A stretch of 64,000 bases of DNA from Fischerella thermalis PCC 7521 (lineage in GTDB: Bacteria > Cyanobacteriota > Cyanobacteriia > Cyanobacteriales > Nostocaceae). The notes beneath the pieces are model-generated. The model searched no databases. It was not told where the DNA came from and saw only the letters and a list, made by a program, of their open reading frames with translations. Location: contig NZ_AJLL01000097.1 of assembly GCF_000317225.1 (NCBI RefSeq), positions 1 to 64,000 of the forward strand. The letters are read 5' to 3'. Within the stretch, counting starts at the first letter, position 1. Each line of letters begins with the position of its first letter. Positions 7,306 to 16,719 of the stretch are shown in pieces. Position numbers and translations under genes: made by a program.

Positions 7306-10300
7306 ATGAAATCCCAAGCAAACAATAAGCCTAAAATTTTAGTTGTCGACGACGAACCTGACAACTTAGACTTGCTTTACCGCACTTTTTATCGTGACTA
7401 CAAGGTGTTGAGGGCAGGTTCTGGTCCAGCGGCGTTGGAGCTGCTGGCGCAAGAGGGAGATGTGTCAGTAATCATCTCCGATCAGCGAATGCCAATGATG
7501 AGTGGTACTGAATTTTTAAGCCTAACAGCAACTCAGTATCCAGATATCATCAGGATAATTTTGACTGGCTACACCGATGTCGAAGACCTAGTAGAAGCCA
7601 TTAACTCCGGTAAGGTATTCAAATATGTCACCAAACCGTGGGAAGCAGAGGAACTAAAAGCAGTAGTACGCCAAGCCTTGGATACCCACAATGTCCTCAA
7701 GGCCCGTACTCGCGAATTAACTCGTACACTCCGCCAGGAATCGCTGCTGAACACCGTTACCAACACTATTCGCAGCGCTTTAGACTATCGACAGATTCTG
7801 CAAACCATTGTGGATACGGTAGGGCATATGCTGGAGGTGGATGTTTGCCTCTTGCGTCCTTTCCAAGAGAATCAATTGGTTGATGAAGGGTTTATTTATC
7901 AGAAGCTACCAGAGAAAGACACGGAGACATTAGGACAGGGGGACGCGGAGAATGTAAATCAAACATTCTCCGTGTCTTCTGAAACTCCATTACCCCTGTT
8001 GTCTCAAACAGTTTGGGAAACCCGGGAAGTACAAGTAATTCATGATGTAGCCAGTGACGAACGCATTCAAGGGGATGCTGTTGAGTTGCGATCGCGTGCT
8101 GCTGCTTTCACTGATGCTAATATTTGCTCTAGTCTAATTGTGCCGCTGATTTGTCGGCAGGAACTAATGGCGGTGCTGGCGTTGCACCAGTGTTATGCAC
8201 CCCGGATCTGGAGTGAGGATGAAGTGCAGTTGGTGATGATGGTAGCAGATCAAGCCGCTCTGGCTTTGTCTCAAGCCTATGCTTACGAGCAAGTACGCGC
8301 TCTTGCTCAAAGGGAAGCTCTGATTAATACAATTACCAGTGCGATTCGCTCTAGTTTAGATCCACAAGATATTTTTGCTGCTATTACCCAAAAATTAGGA
8401 CAAGCTTTACAAGTGGATGGTTGTGTGCTGTCTTTGTGGACAGAAGATGATGAATATGTTCGCTGCGTAGGTTTGTATGACAGTTCTGAAGATGTAAATA
8501 CTCATAGTCCCACAAATATTGAGGATGTCAAAACTCATAATTTACCTCAGTCGCAAGCACCGATCAAAGGAAATCCGATTCTGCAAGAAATGTTACGGAC
8601 ACAAGAACCGGTGATTGTCCCAGATATGGGCCAGTGTTCGCCAGAAACCAAGGGATTTGACTTACATTTGCGAGTACCTGCGCGATCGCTAATGGTAGTT
8701 CCCCTCTTAGCTGATGGTAAAAGTATTGGTAGTATTACTTTAAAGCAAAGTAAAAAATCACGTCAGTGGTTGCCTTCAGAAATAGAGTTAGCAAAAGCAG
8801 TAGCAGCACAAGCAGCGATCGCAGTACAGCAATCTCACTTGTACCAAAAAACTCGCGAACAAGCCGAACGCTTACTGGAATTAGACAGACAAAAAACCGA
8901 GTTTTTCCAAAATATTTCCCACGAATTTCGTACTCCCATTACCCTCATTCAAGGGCCACTAGAAACAGCAGTATCTGAAAAAGAGGGTTTATCTTACGAA
9001 CAAAGCGTGATCGCCTTACGTAACTCCCGTCGTTTGTTAAGGCTTGTCAACCAATTACTGGATCTGCAACGCTTAGATGCAGGTCGGATGCAACCAAGTT
9101 TTCGTCCCTGTGATTTAGTCGAATTTGTCAGTCAAATTGTTGAGTCGTTTCGTCCCTACTGCGAAAAAAAAGGACTGCGCCTGACCACCGACATGGCTGA
9201 ATGCCCAAAAGTATACTTGGACATGGAAAAATTTGACAAGGTGGTTTACAATCTCCTGTCTAATGCCATGAAGTTTACTCCTGAAGGTGGTACAATCACT
9301 GTTGCCATCCAGTCTCAAGATGATCATTGCATTTTGACAGTAGAAGATACTGGTATTGGCATTGTCCCAGAACAAATCCCCCTCCTATTTGAACGCTTCC
9401 GCCAAGCTGAAGGCTCTGAAAACCGTTCCTATGAAGGCACTGGTTTAGGTTTGGCTTTAGTAAAAGAATTAGTAGAACTCCACGGTGGCAAGGTAACTGT
9501 AGAATCAGTTTATGGTCAAGGTACTACCTTTAGCGTCTGGTTAATTCCTGGTAATGCTCATTTACCCCCAGATCAAGTGTCGGAAGTGACTGTAGAAGTC
9601 AATCTTAGCCGTGCTGCTGTGGAATTGGCAGATTTAGAATTACTCGAAGAAAGGGCTGGGGATTTGGAACTAGAAACCAGGGAAGAAGATTTTAGTAATA
9701 GCCCCGAGCCCCTAGCCACTAGCCCCTATATCCTAGTTGTAGACGACAACCCGGATCTAAGAGCTTACGTATCTGGTATTCTTCGCGACCACGGCTATCA
9801 CGTACGGACAACTCATAATGGTTTAGAAGGATTCCGACTGGCCAAGGAAACTTCACCTAGCTTAATTGTTAGTGATTTAATGATGCCTGTAGTGTCGGGG
9901 CTAGAGATGATTCGGATGATCCGCAACGAAGAGCAATTAAAAGGAATTCCAATCATCCTGCTGACAGCAAAAATTGATGAAGAAACTCGCATCGAAGGTA
10001 CAGAACTGGGTGCAGATGCTTATTTAGCTAAACCATTTAATGATCGCGAACTTTTGGCAGAGGTGAGGAACCTGTTAGCCTTGAAGGCTACTGAACGTAA
10101 AGTAGTAGAATTAAATACTTATCTTACCGAATCAGTACTGAAACGATTTTTACCACCAGCTTTAGTACAAAAAGCCGCAGCTGGAGACTTAGTTTTAGAT
10201 TTGCGACCAGAACCGCGCTTAATTACAGTTTTATTTAGTGATATTGTTGGTTTTACCCAATTAGCAAATACCCTCAGATCACGCCGTGTCGCTGAGTTGC

Positions 10301-10803
10301 TCAATGAATATTTAGAAGTGATGACAAAAGCGGTATTTGATAATGGCGGTACTGTAGATAAATTTATGGGAGATGCTATTTTAGCTTTGTTTGGAGCGCC
10401 AGAAGAGTTAACACCTAACGAACAGGTGCGACGTGCTGTGAATACAGCCAGGGCGATGCTGCGATCGCTAGAAAAGTTAAACGAACATTGGCGAGAGCAT
10501 GGTGTTTTTGATACGACGGAACGTCAAAGTGTACAGTTTCGCTGTGGTATCCACCAAGGTACAGCTGTTGTAGGTATGTTTGGTAGCTCTGAACGCGCCG
10601 ACTATACAGCCATTGGTCCGAGTGTAAACATTGCTGCGAGATTGCAGCAAGCAGCTGCTCCCGGTACTGTCTTGGTTTCGGCGGCGGTTGCAGATTATTT
10701 ACAAGAAGAAGAAATTATCAAACGTAGTCCGCTAGAACTAAAAGGAGTAGACGAAACGGTTCTGACCTTCGCTCTGACGCCAGAGTTAATGGCTAATCGC
10801 TAA
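7306..10803 (+). CDS. cyaC: CyaC-like hybrid histidine kinase / class III adenylate cyclase
   Basis: About 1165 residues from the ATG at 7306, chosen because AGGAAA lies seven bases upstream; the frame is open back to 7192. Domain order: receiver 1 (phospho-acceptor Asp59 in ISDQRMP), two GAF domains, HisKA with His539 in NISHEFRTP, HATPase (NAMKFTPEGG, DTGIGI, GTGLGLALVKE), receiver 2 (Asp857 in VSDLMMP) and a C-terminal class III cyclase. The cyclase metal aspartates are Asp979 (FSDIVGF) and Asp1023 (KFMGDAI). Lys in DKFMGD and Asp in ADYTAIG are the adenine-selecting pair, so cAMP is the expected product. Architecture and length match Anabaena CyaC, whose kinase relays phosphate to the second receiver to control cyclase activity in response to light. 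The GAFs show no obvious bilin cysteine context, so a partner phytochrome may sense the signal. Confidence 0.88.
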   Translation: MKSQANNKPKILVVDDEPDNLDLLYRTFYRDYKVLRAGSGPAALELLAQEGDVSVIISDQRMPMMSGTEFLSLTATQYPDIIRIILTGYTDVEDLVEAINSGKVFKYVTKPWEAEELKAVVRQALDTHNVLKARTRELTRTLRQESLLNTVTNTIRSALDYRQILQTIVDTVGHMLEVDVCLLRPFQENQLVDEGFIYQKLPEKDTETLGQGDAENVNQTFSVSSETPLPLLSQTVWETREVQVIHDVASDERIQGDAVELRSRAAAFTDANICSSLIVPLICRQELMAVLALHQCYAPRIWSEDEVQLVMMVADQAALALSQAYAYEQVRALAQREALINTITSAIRSSLDPQDIFAAITQKLGQALQVDGCVLSLWTEDDEYVRCVGLYDSSEDVNTHSPTNIEDVKTHNLPQSQAPIKGNPILQEMLRTQEPVIVPDMGQCSPETKGFDLHLRVPARSLMVVPLLADGKSIGSITLKQSKKSRQWLPSEIELAKAVAAQAAIAVQQSHLYQKTREQAERLLELDRQKTEFFQNISHEFRTPITLIQGPLETAVSEKEGLSYEQSVIALRNSRRLLRLVNQLLDLQRLDAGRMQPSFRPCDLVEFVSQIVESFRPYCEKKGLRLTTDMAECPKVYLDMEKFDKVVYNLLSNAMKFTPEGGTITVAIQSQDDHCILTVEDTGIGIVPEQIPLLFERFRQAEGSENRSYEGTGLGLALVKELVELHGGKVTVESVYGQGTTFSVWLIPGNAHLPPDQVSEVTVEVNLSRAAVELADLELLEERAGDLELETREEDFSNSPEPLATSPYILVVDDNPDLRAYVSGILRDHGYHVRTTHNGLEGFRLAKETSPSLIVSDLMMPVVSGLEMIRMIRNEEQLKGIPIILLTAKIDEETRIEGTELGADAYLAKPFNDRELLAEVRNLLALKATERKVVELNTYLTESVLKRFLPPALVQKAAAGDLVLDLRPEPRLITVLFSDIVGFTQLANTLRSRRVAELLNEYLEVMTKAVFDNGGTVDKFMGDAILALFGAPEELTPNEQVRRAVNTARAMLRSLEKLNEHWREHGVFDTTERQSVQFRCGIHQGTAVVGMFGSSERADYTAIGPSVNIAARLQQAAAPGTVLVSAAVADYLQEEEIIKRSPLELKGVDETVLTFALTPELMANR
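7918..7976. repeat. Inverted repeat inside the CyaC-like gene
   Basis: GACACGGAGA (7918-7927) pairs with TCTCCGTGTC (7967-7976), and CGGAGAATGT (7946-7955) with ACATTCTCCG (7963-7972). The sequence is of the GACACGGAGAC/GACGCGGAGA type normally found between genes in this group, yet here it is translated in frame within the first GAF region. Confidence 0.6.
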
Positions 10804-10835
10804 AATGGTCAATGGTTAGTGATTAGTTGTTGTAG

Positions 10836-10855
10836 AGACGTGCCATGGCACGTCT
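10836..10855. repeat. 20-bp perfect palindrome AGACGTGCCATGGCACGTCT
   Basis: A perfect 20-bp palindrome 33 bases after the CyaC-like gene. It belongs with the AGACGT(n)ACGTCT palindromes at 2733-2757, 12193-12213 and 16612-16633, whose outer arms are shared while the inner bases differ. No T-run follows, so it is not a normal intrinsic terminator. Confidence 0.6.
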
Positions 10856-10931
10856 GTTTAGTGGTTAGTGGTTAACGGAACCAACAAACAACAACCAACA
10901 ATCAACAACCAAACCAACCATTAGCAAAATT

Positions 10932-12065
10932 ATGACAAAATCGGTTACTGAGCAAAAAGCAACTTCATCTCCAATATATCGCCGGCATAGCGATCCTCCT
11001 GGTTTGTGGATTGCTGTATTTACGGGTTCAGTAGCCATACATTTGCTTGCATTTTGGATGTTGCGCTTATACTCATATCAGTTGAGCCTGAGACAACAGC
11101 AAAACTCGAGTAACAATATACCTATTGAAATCATAGAAATTTCCCCAACAGAATCTGCAAAAGCTCAATCACAAGCCAAAGTCAAACCAGCTTCACCACA
11201 GTCATCATCTTTGCTCACTAATGAGGATGCGATCGCTTTGATTGATCAAAAAACAGCGATCGCCTCTAAGCCTAATTCTTCTCTACGCCAGCAACCCTCT
11301 GCAAAACCTCAACCAACTACACAACCCGAATCTACACCCACACCAGAATTACCAGCAAATCAACAGCCTGATACTATACCTCCAACACCGCCTCCTGATA
11401 ATACAGACACATCCACCTCAGAATCGGAAAATCCCATACCAGATGAGCAAAATCAGGCTTTATTACCAAATACAAACCCTACAACTCCTCCAAAAGACAG
11501 TTTTCCCTCCACAAATGAGCAACTAGAGTCCCAACTCCCAGAACAACCAAATGCTAATATTTCGCTGGGAAAATCAACGCCGCTACCAACAATAGATCCA
11601 TCGCTGCAACCACCACCCCAATTACCAACAGACGAAACTCAAACTAGTGGTGGGCTGGTAGCAACCTGGGATGCTTTTTCTAGAGATGAAATGATTGATT
11701 TGATCCGAAAAGGGGTGGTGATACAAGATGTACCGCCAGATATTGTGGCTCAACCTTTGGGAGACAATACAAAAGAATTGCCTGTAAGTTTTATCAGCAG
11801 CGAACCGGATTTGGATAATGTAGATTTGGTTGCTTCCTTGGCAATTGATGAAAAAGGTAAGTTGATTGCACGTGATGCCAATGGTAACCCAGGAGTTGAG
11901 ATTATAGATATGACTCCCGAAGAACTCGCAACGAAAAAAACTAAATATCAGCAACTTCTGATTGATGTTTTTCAGAATGTGTCATTTAGTCCTGGTAGAA
12001 ACCAAGATGTTAGCCAGCCGCTCCAAAGCAACTTATTTGTGCGTGTGAAAATAGAGCGCCGTTAG
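10932..12065 (+). CDS. TonB-like energy transducer protein
   Basis: 377 residues. A short cytoplasmic N-terminus is followed by one hydrophobic helix (about residues 25-47, LWIAVFTGSVAIHLLAFWML). Then comes a long Pro/Gln/Ser/Thr-rich stretch (about residues 60-240) that would span the periplasm, and a compact C-terminal domain of about 120 residues (DLVASLAIDEKGKLIARD, VDVFQ-like helix, FVRVKIERR). This layout is that of TonB, which links the proton gradient to outer-membrane transporters. The C-terminal sequence is weakly conserved, so a TonB-like role in a different envelope process is equally possible. No ExbB/ExbD or receptor gene is nearby. Confidence 0.6.
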   Translation: MTKSVTEQKATSSPIYRRHSDPPGLWIAVFTGSVAIHLLAFWMLRLYSYQLSLRQQQNSSNNIPIEIIEISPTESAKAQSQAKVKPASPQSSSLLTNEDAIALIDQKTAIASKPNSSLRQQPSAKPQPTTQPESTPTPELPANQQPDTIPPTPPPDNTDTSTSESENPIPDEQNQALLPNTNPTTPPKDSFPSTNEQLESQLPEQPNANISLGKSTPLPTIDPSLQPPPQLPTDETQTSGGLVATWDAFSRDEMIDLIRKGVVIQDVPPDIVAQPLGDNTKELPVSFISSEPDLDNVDLVASLAIDEKGKLIARDANGNPGVEIIDMTPEELATKKTKYQQLLIDVFQNVSFSPGRNQDVSQPLQSNLFVRVKIERR

Positions 12066-12117
12066 TTCTTGATTTGTGGCTAAGATTATGTTATATTATT
12101 GGAGTTGAAAATTTTCC

Positions 12118-12188
12118 GCGGGCATAGTTTAGTGGTAAAACCATAGCCTTCCAAGCTATTGATGCGGGTTCGATTCCCGCTGCCCGCT
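12118..12188 (+). tRNA. tRNA-Gly (anticodon TCC)
   Basis: The cloverleaf can be drawn completely: acceptor arm GCGGGCA (12118-12124) with TGCCCGC (12181-12187), anticodon stem ATAGC/GCTAT around loop CTTCCAA with anticodon TCC, and T arm GCGGG-TTCGATT-CCCGC. The discriminator base is T and CCA is not encoded. It is followed, after about 410 bases, by glyS, the synthetase subunit that charges it. Confidence 0.95.
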
Positions 12189-12280
12189 TTTGAGAGACGT
12201 AGCGTTGCTACGTCTCTACTACGTCTGCTACGTCTCTACAAAATGTAGATAAACACAATTCATGACCAAATTGAGCAACG
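12189..12280. repeat. Degenerate inverted copy of the MITE-like element
   Basis: CACAATTCATGACCAAATTGAGCAACG (12254-12280) is nearly the reverse complement of the left end of the 2652-2801 element, and AGACGTAGCGTTGCTACGTCT at about 12193 matches its central palindrome. The other terminus and a target duplication are not recognisable, so this is a relic. Confidence 0.6.
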
Positions 12281-12597
12281 TCGATTTTTGATGAAATCGT
12301 AGCATTTTTCGACGCAGTCCCGACGAAAAAATTTCACCACCAAGCATGAAAAACTTCACAAGAGGTGCCACTCTGGTGAACCCGCGCAGAGGTAGGAGAG
12401 AGGTTTTCCAGATCTTATGAAAAGTCAGGCTAGCCGTTCAAAGTCCTGTCAATAATCCCAAGCGTGGTCAGATGATAAAATTCATAAAAGTCTAACCTGT
12501 ACAGACAAATGTTTAGCATTTATGTATTATTTTAGACTGAAATGTAAGAACAAAACACTTAATTAACCTACTATTTGTGTAGCAACTGTGTAGCATT
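12281..12597. other. Leader region of glyS, no gene recognised
   Basis: 317 bases between the repeat relic and glyS. GTGCCACTCTGGTGAACC (about 12365-12382) and the purine run GAGGTAGGAGAGAGG could fold, but I could not assign them to a known RNA family. It probably includes the glyS promoter; no clear ribosome site precedes the glyS ATG. Confidence 0.4.
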
Positions 12598-14784
12598 ATG
12601 CTTATAAAGCCTGAAAATATTGATAGAAAAGAGAACTTAGCATTTTTATTAGAAGTTGGTACAGAAGAATTACCTGCAAGCTTTTTGAGTAGTGCTGTTG
12701 CACAGTGGAAATCGCTGATTCCTCAAAGTCTCCAAGAACATAACTTAAAGAGTGAATCTGTAGAAATTTATGGTACTCCTCGGCGTTTAGCAGTATTGAT
12801 CAAAGGTTTACCATCCCAGCAAGCCGACAGAGAAGAAGAAATAAAAGGTCCACCCGCACAAACTGCTTTTAAAGACGGAAAACCTACCCCAGCAGCACAA
12901 GGTTTTGCCAAAAAGCAAGGTGTAGAACTCGATGCTTTGGAAATTCGCAACACTGACAAAGGGGATTTTGTTTTTGTACGCAAGCTGATTCCTGGTCGTC
13001 GGATAGCAGAGATTTTAACAGAACTTGTTCCCCAGTGGATTTTTGCCTTAGAAGGTAAGCGGTTGATGCGCTGGGGTGATGGGGATTTGCGGTTTTCTCG
13101 TCCCATTCGTTGGTTGGTAAGTTTGTTAGATGATGCTGTTTTGCCCATAGAATTGGTGAATGGTTCCGAGACGATTAAAAGCGATCGCATTTCTCAAGGT
13201 CACCGGGTTTTACATCCCCAACCAGTTATAATTCCCCAAGCTACCGATTATGTAAATGTACTGCGTTTAGCTTCGGTGGCTGTAAATATTGAGGAACGGA
13301 CAAATATTATTGTTGAAGAAATTCAAAACTCTGCTCACAAGTTAAATGGTTCTGTAGAAATTTACCCAGATTTATTAGAGGAAGTCACAAACCTAGTCGA
13401 ATGGCCTTCTGCGGTAATTGGTGAATTTGAAAGCGAATTTTTGGATTTGCCTACAGAAGTTATTACTACTGTAATGGTGCATCACCAGCGTTATTTCCCT
13501 GTATTTAAAGATAGCAAGCAACAAGAATTGCTGCCGTATTTTATCACCATATCCAATGGCGATCCAGCAAAATCAAATATAGTTGCCGTTGGTAATGCCA
13601 GAGTGATTCGCGCTCGTTTAGCTGATGGGAAATTTTTCTATGATGCTGATTTAAAAAATCCTTTAGATAGTTTTTTACCAGAGCTAGCAAAAGTTACTTT
13701 TCAAGAAGATTTGGGTTCACTGTTAGATAAAGTCGGACGCATCTCTAAAATTGCTGCACAGATTGCTGAACAATTGCAATTAAGCCCAGAACAAAGTCAT
13801 AATATCCACCGTGCCGCTTTATTATGCAAAGCTGATTTAGTTAGTCAAATGGTCTATGAATTCCCAGAGTTACAGGGAATTATGGGACAAAAATATGCCC
13901 TAGCAAGTGGAGAAGAAGAAGCTGTAGCAACAGCAATTTTTGAGCATTATTTGCCTCGTGGTGCAGATGATATTTTGCCACAAACAATTACAGGTCAAGT
14001 TGTGGGTTTGGCAGACAGATTAGATACTTTAGTCGGTATCTTTGGTTTAGGGATGATTCCCACAGGTTCTTCTGATCCCTTTGCCTTGCGACGGGCAGCC
14101 AATGCTGTTGTAAATATCACATGGACAGCAGATTTAGCAATTAATTTACAGCAGTTATTAGAGCAAATCGCCACAGATTTTGTTGCACAACATAACAAAC
14201 ATAAAGAAGAATTGGTTGGGAATTTGCAAGAATTTTTCTTACAACGCATTCGCACTTTATTGCAGGAAGAAAAACAAATAGATTATGACTTGGTGAATGC
14301 TGTCTTGGGTGAAAATGACCCCGAATATACCCAAAGAGCATTACAAGATTTATTGGATGTACGCGATCGCGCCTTATTCCTGCAAAAAATCCGCACAGAT
14401 GGGACTTTAGATAAAATCTACGAAACCGTTAACCGTTCTACCCGTTTGGCAGCCCAAGGTGATTTAGATACCAAACAACTTGATCCTACATCTATAGTGC
14501 AGCCAGAACTATTCCAAAAGTCCTGCGAAACGGCATTCTATCATGACTTACTAGAATTAGTTCCCCAAACTCAAGCTGCACAAAAGTCACGCAATTATCA
14601 ACAGTTAGTAGCAGCACTCGAAAAGATTGCTCCTACCGTGAGTAATTTTTTTGATGGGCCAGAAAGTGTGTTGGTTATAGATCCAGATCCGAATATTAAG
14701 CGCAATCGGTTAAATTTGCTGGGTTTGCTGCGTAATCACGCGCGAGTGCTAGCAGATTTTGGCGCAGTTGTAAAAAATTTGTAG
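12598..14784 (+). CDS. glyS: Glycyl-tRNA synthetase beta subunit
   Basis: 728 residues, within the range of bacterial GlyS (about 690-720) allowing for a 12-residue N-terminal extension. [17 protein letters not shown] is the conserved GlyS start; [41 protein letters not shown] and [12 protein letters not shown] are other hallmark blocks. The C-terminus ([20 protein letters not shown]) lies in the DALR-type anticodon-binding domain. GlyS works with the catalytic alpha subunit GlyQ, which is not in this window, as an alpha2beta2 enzyme. It follows tRNA-Gly(TCC) on the same strand. A start at a later codon is possible, but none has a better ribosome site. Confidence 0.96.
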   Translation: MLIKPENIDRKENLAFLLEVGTEELPASFLSSAVAQWKSLIPQSLQEHNLKSESVEIYGTPRRLAVLIKGLPSQQADREEEIKGPPAQTAFKDGKPTPAAQGFAKKQGVELDALEIRNTDKGDFVFVRKLIPGRRIAEILTELVPQWIFALEGKRLMRWGDGDLRFSRPIRWLVSLLDDAVLPIELVNGSETIKSDRISQGHRVLHPQPVIIPQATDYVNVLRLASVAVNIEERTNIIVEEIQNSAHKLNGSVEIYPDLLEEVTNLVEWPSAVIGEFESEFLDLPTEVITTVMVHHQRYFPVFKDSKQQELLPYFITISNGDPAKSNIVAVGNARVIRARLADGKFFYDADLKNPLDSFLPELAKVTFQEDLGSLLDKVGRISKIAAQIAEQLQLSPEQSHNIHRAALLCKADLVSQMVYEFPELQGIMGQKYALASGEEEAVATAIFEHYLPRGADDILPQTITGQVVGLADRLDTLVGIFGLGMIPTGSSDPFALRRAANAVVNITWTADLAINLQQLLEQIATDFVAQHNKHKEELVGNLQEFFLQRIRTLLQEEKQIDYDLVNAVLGENDPEYTQRALQDLLDVRDRALFLQKIRTDGTLDKIYETVNRSTRLAAQGDLDTKQLDPTSIVQPELFQKSCETAFYHDLLELVPQTQAAQKSRNYQQLVAALEKIAPTVSNFFDGPESVLVIDPDPNIKRNRLNLLGLLRNHARVLADFGAVVKNL

Positions 14785-14868
14785 CCAAAGTCCATAAAAA
14801 TATTGTGTAAATTGTGCCAAGAAACGTTAGGATAAGGTGTGCTTAACCAGGGATTTCTGCTACAGTCT

Positions 14869-16275
14869 ATGCCCAAAGCCCATGTAATTGGATTAGGAAA
14901 GTCCGGTGTTGCGGCGGCGAGATTGTTGAAGCGGCAAGGTTGGGAGGTGGTGCTAAGCGATCGCAACACCTCTTCTAACCTCCGTACACAACAACAAGAA
15001 CTCGCAGCCGAACAAATCACTGTTGAACTGGGTTATACCCTGGACTTGACTGGTTCAGATTTACCCCAGCTAATAGTTGTTAGTCCTGGCGTTCCTTGGG
15101 ACATTCCCGTACTAGTCCAAGCACGAGATTTGGGCATAGAAACCATCGGCGAGATGGAACTAGCATGGCGCTACTTACGATCTATACCTTGGGTGGCGAT
15201 TACTGGCACGAACGGTAAAACCACCACTACCTCTTTAATTGCCAGCATTTTTCAAACAGCAGGGTTAAATGCTCCGGCTTGCGGTAATATTGGCTACGCT
15301 GCCTGTGAGGTTGCCCTCTCGCAAGCAGCAGGGAGAGAAGAAAGCCCAATCCAAAATTCCCTTGACTGGGTAATTGCAGAGATTAGTAGTTATCAAATCG
15401 AATCATCTGCCACCTTAAAACCACGTATCGGTGTATGGACAACTTTTACACCCGATCACCTCAGTCGTCATAAAACATTAGAGAATTATTACAACATCAA
15501 AGCTTGTCTGTTGCGTCAGAGTGAAATCCAAATCTTTAATGGTGATGATGCATACTTGCGGAAAGTTGGTTTGAGTGATTGGCCTGACGCCTACTGGACA
15601 AGTGTGCAGGGTAAAGATTTTCTAATTGGTGAAAAAGGTTTTTACATTCAAGATGGCTGGGTTTTCCAGACGTACCACGACGGTTCTGCAAAAGATGAAC
15701 CGATTGTCGAAGTATCTGCATTGCGGATGGTGGGAGAACACAATCAGCAAAACCTACTGATGGCAGTAGCGGCGGCGCGGTTGGCAGGAATTGATCAAGA
15801 TGCGATCGCTCGAGCCATTAGTGAGTTCCCTGGTGTACCCCATCGCTTAGAACACATTTGTACTTGGGAAGGTATTGATTTTATCAACGACAGTAAAGCT
15901 ACTAATTATGACGCAGCCGAGGTTGGGTTAGCATCGGTGCAAAGTCCAGTCATCTTAATTGCTGGTGGCGAAGCTAAAGCTGGTGATGATACTGCTTGGA
16001 TGGCAAAAATTAAAGCCAAAGCTGCCGCAGTTTTACTGATTGGTGATGCTGCCAAAGTCTTTGCTCAACGCTTGCAAGAAGTAGGCTACACCAATTACGA
16101 AATTGTGGAAACGATGGACAAGGCAGTTTCCAAATCAGCAGAATTAGCTAAGCAATATCAAGCAGCTGTAGTGTTGCTGTCGCCCGCATGTGCTAGTTTT
16201 GACCAGTATCCCAACTTTGAAGTACGAGGTGAGCATTTTCGGCAGTTGTGCTTGGAGTGGGTGGAAAATAGGTAA
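14869..16275 (+). CDS. murD: UDP-N-acetylmuramoyl-L-alanine--D-glutamate ligase
   Basis: About 468 residues from the ATG at 14869; an in-frame GTG at 14839 adds ten residues lacking in homologues. MurD adds D-glutamate to UDP-MurNAc-L-Ala in the cytoplasmic stage of peptidoglycan synthesis. [18 protein letters not shown] is the N-terminal UDP-substrate Rossmann loop. [17 protein letters not shown] is the ATP P-loop. The central domain has [19 protein letters not shown], with the conserved His and the region of the carbamylated Lys. The C-terminal domain has INDSKATN, and [23 protein letters not shown] closes the MurD signature. It follows glyS by 84 bases and could be cotranscribed. Confidence 0.96.
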   Translation: MPKAHVIGLGKSGVAAARLLKRQGWEVVLSDRNTSSNLRTQQQELAAEQITVELGYTLDLTGSDLPQLIVVSPGVPWDIPVLVQARDLGIETIGEMELAWRYLRSIPWVAITGTNGKTTTTSLIASIFQTAGLNAPACGNIGYAACEVALSQAAGREESPIQNSLDWVIAEISSYQIESSATLKPRIGVWTTFTPDHLSRHKTLENYYNIKACLLRQSEIQIFNGDDAYLRKVGLSDWPDAYWTSVQGKDFLIGEKGFYIQDGWVFQTYHDGSAKDEPIVEVSALRMVGEHNQQNLLMAVAAARLAGIDQDAIARAISEFPGVPHRLEHICTWEGIDFINDSKATNYDAAEVGLASVQSPVILIAGGEAKAGDDTAWMAKIKAKAAAVLLIGDAAKVFAQRLQEVGYTNYEIVETMDKAVSKSAELAKQYQAAVVLLSPACASFDQYPNFEVRGEHFRQLCLEWVENR

Positions 16276-16338
16276 TATGTATGTCCGTTTGAACAGTTAT
16301 CATATCTGTGAAGGTTGGTAATCGATAATGGGTAATTT
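16276..16338. repeat. ATGTCCGTTTG...GGTAATCG repeat (copy 1)
   Basis: Begins directly after the murD stop codon with TATGTATGTCCGTTTGAAC, followed by CATATCTGTGAAGG and TGGTAATCGATAATGGGTAAT. The same blocks occur in the same order at 25919-25985 and inverted at 45595-45660; a short one is at 29041-29056. Confidence 0.7.
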
Positions 16339-16545
16339 GGTCGCAGTGTTAATGAGGGGAGAAACGCAACCGGATTGCTTGGTTGTAGTGTGAGGCGAAA
16401 TGAACGGGCGATCGCAGCTAGCAATAAAGTAGCTTCCATCATCTGGCAAGTGATCGCCCAAAACCGTTTCTAACTCTTGTTGCAATTTCGCCTCTACCTG
16501 GGGATGCTGTGAAAGCAAAAACCGGTGTTGCATAAAATGGGGATG
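16318..16545 (-). pseudogene. Cytochrome P450 relic with large internal deletion
   Basis: Two P450 fragments lie end to end in different frames on the minus strand. The upstream one reads HRFLLSQHPQVEAKLQQEL followed by ETVLGDHLP, the helix I/J segment just after the oxygen-binding helix. The downstream one starts MMEATLLLAAIARSFRLTL and ends PVAFLPSLTLRPNYPLSI, the helix L and final beta region. Everything between, including the K-helix ExxR and the heme-binding cysteine loop, is missing, as is the whole N-terminal two thirds. The remnant cannot be functional. Repeats flank it on both sides (16276-16338 and from about 16541), suggesting repeat-associated erosion. Confidence 0.8.
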
Positions 16546-16597
16546 TAGACGCGTAGCGGCTTCCCGCAGGGTATAATGAACCGCCATAGACGCGCAA

Positions 16598-16679
16598 GCC
16601 AAATCATTGTAGAGACGTAGCAATGCTACGTCTGGTCATACCCGTGAATTGTAAATTCATATCTTGATTCAGCAACGCC
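16598..16679. repeat. Right-hand part of the MITE-like element
   Basis: GCCAAATCATTG, the palindrome AGACGTAGCAATGCTACGTCT and the tail GGTCATACCCGTGAATTG...GATTCAGCAACGCC match 2709-2801 closely. The left terminus is absent; instead it abuts another spacer repeat (GTAGACGCGTAGCGGCTTCC, about 16545-16564). Confidence 0.75.
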
Positions 16680-16719
16680 CTTGCTTATCTGTCATCCCCT
16701 AGTACTTAGTATTACTTAA

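Noticed and set aside
12281-12597. A T-box riboswitch upstream of glyS
   Set aside because: No T-box sequence or specifier loop found, and T-boxes are not known in cyanobacteria.
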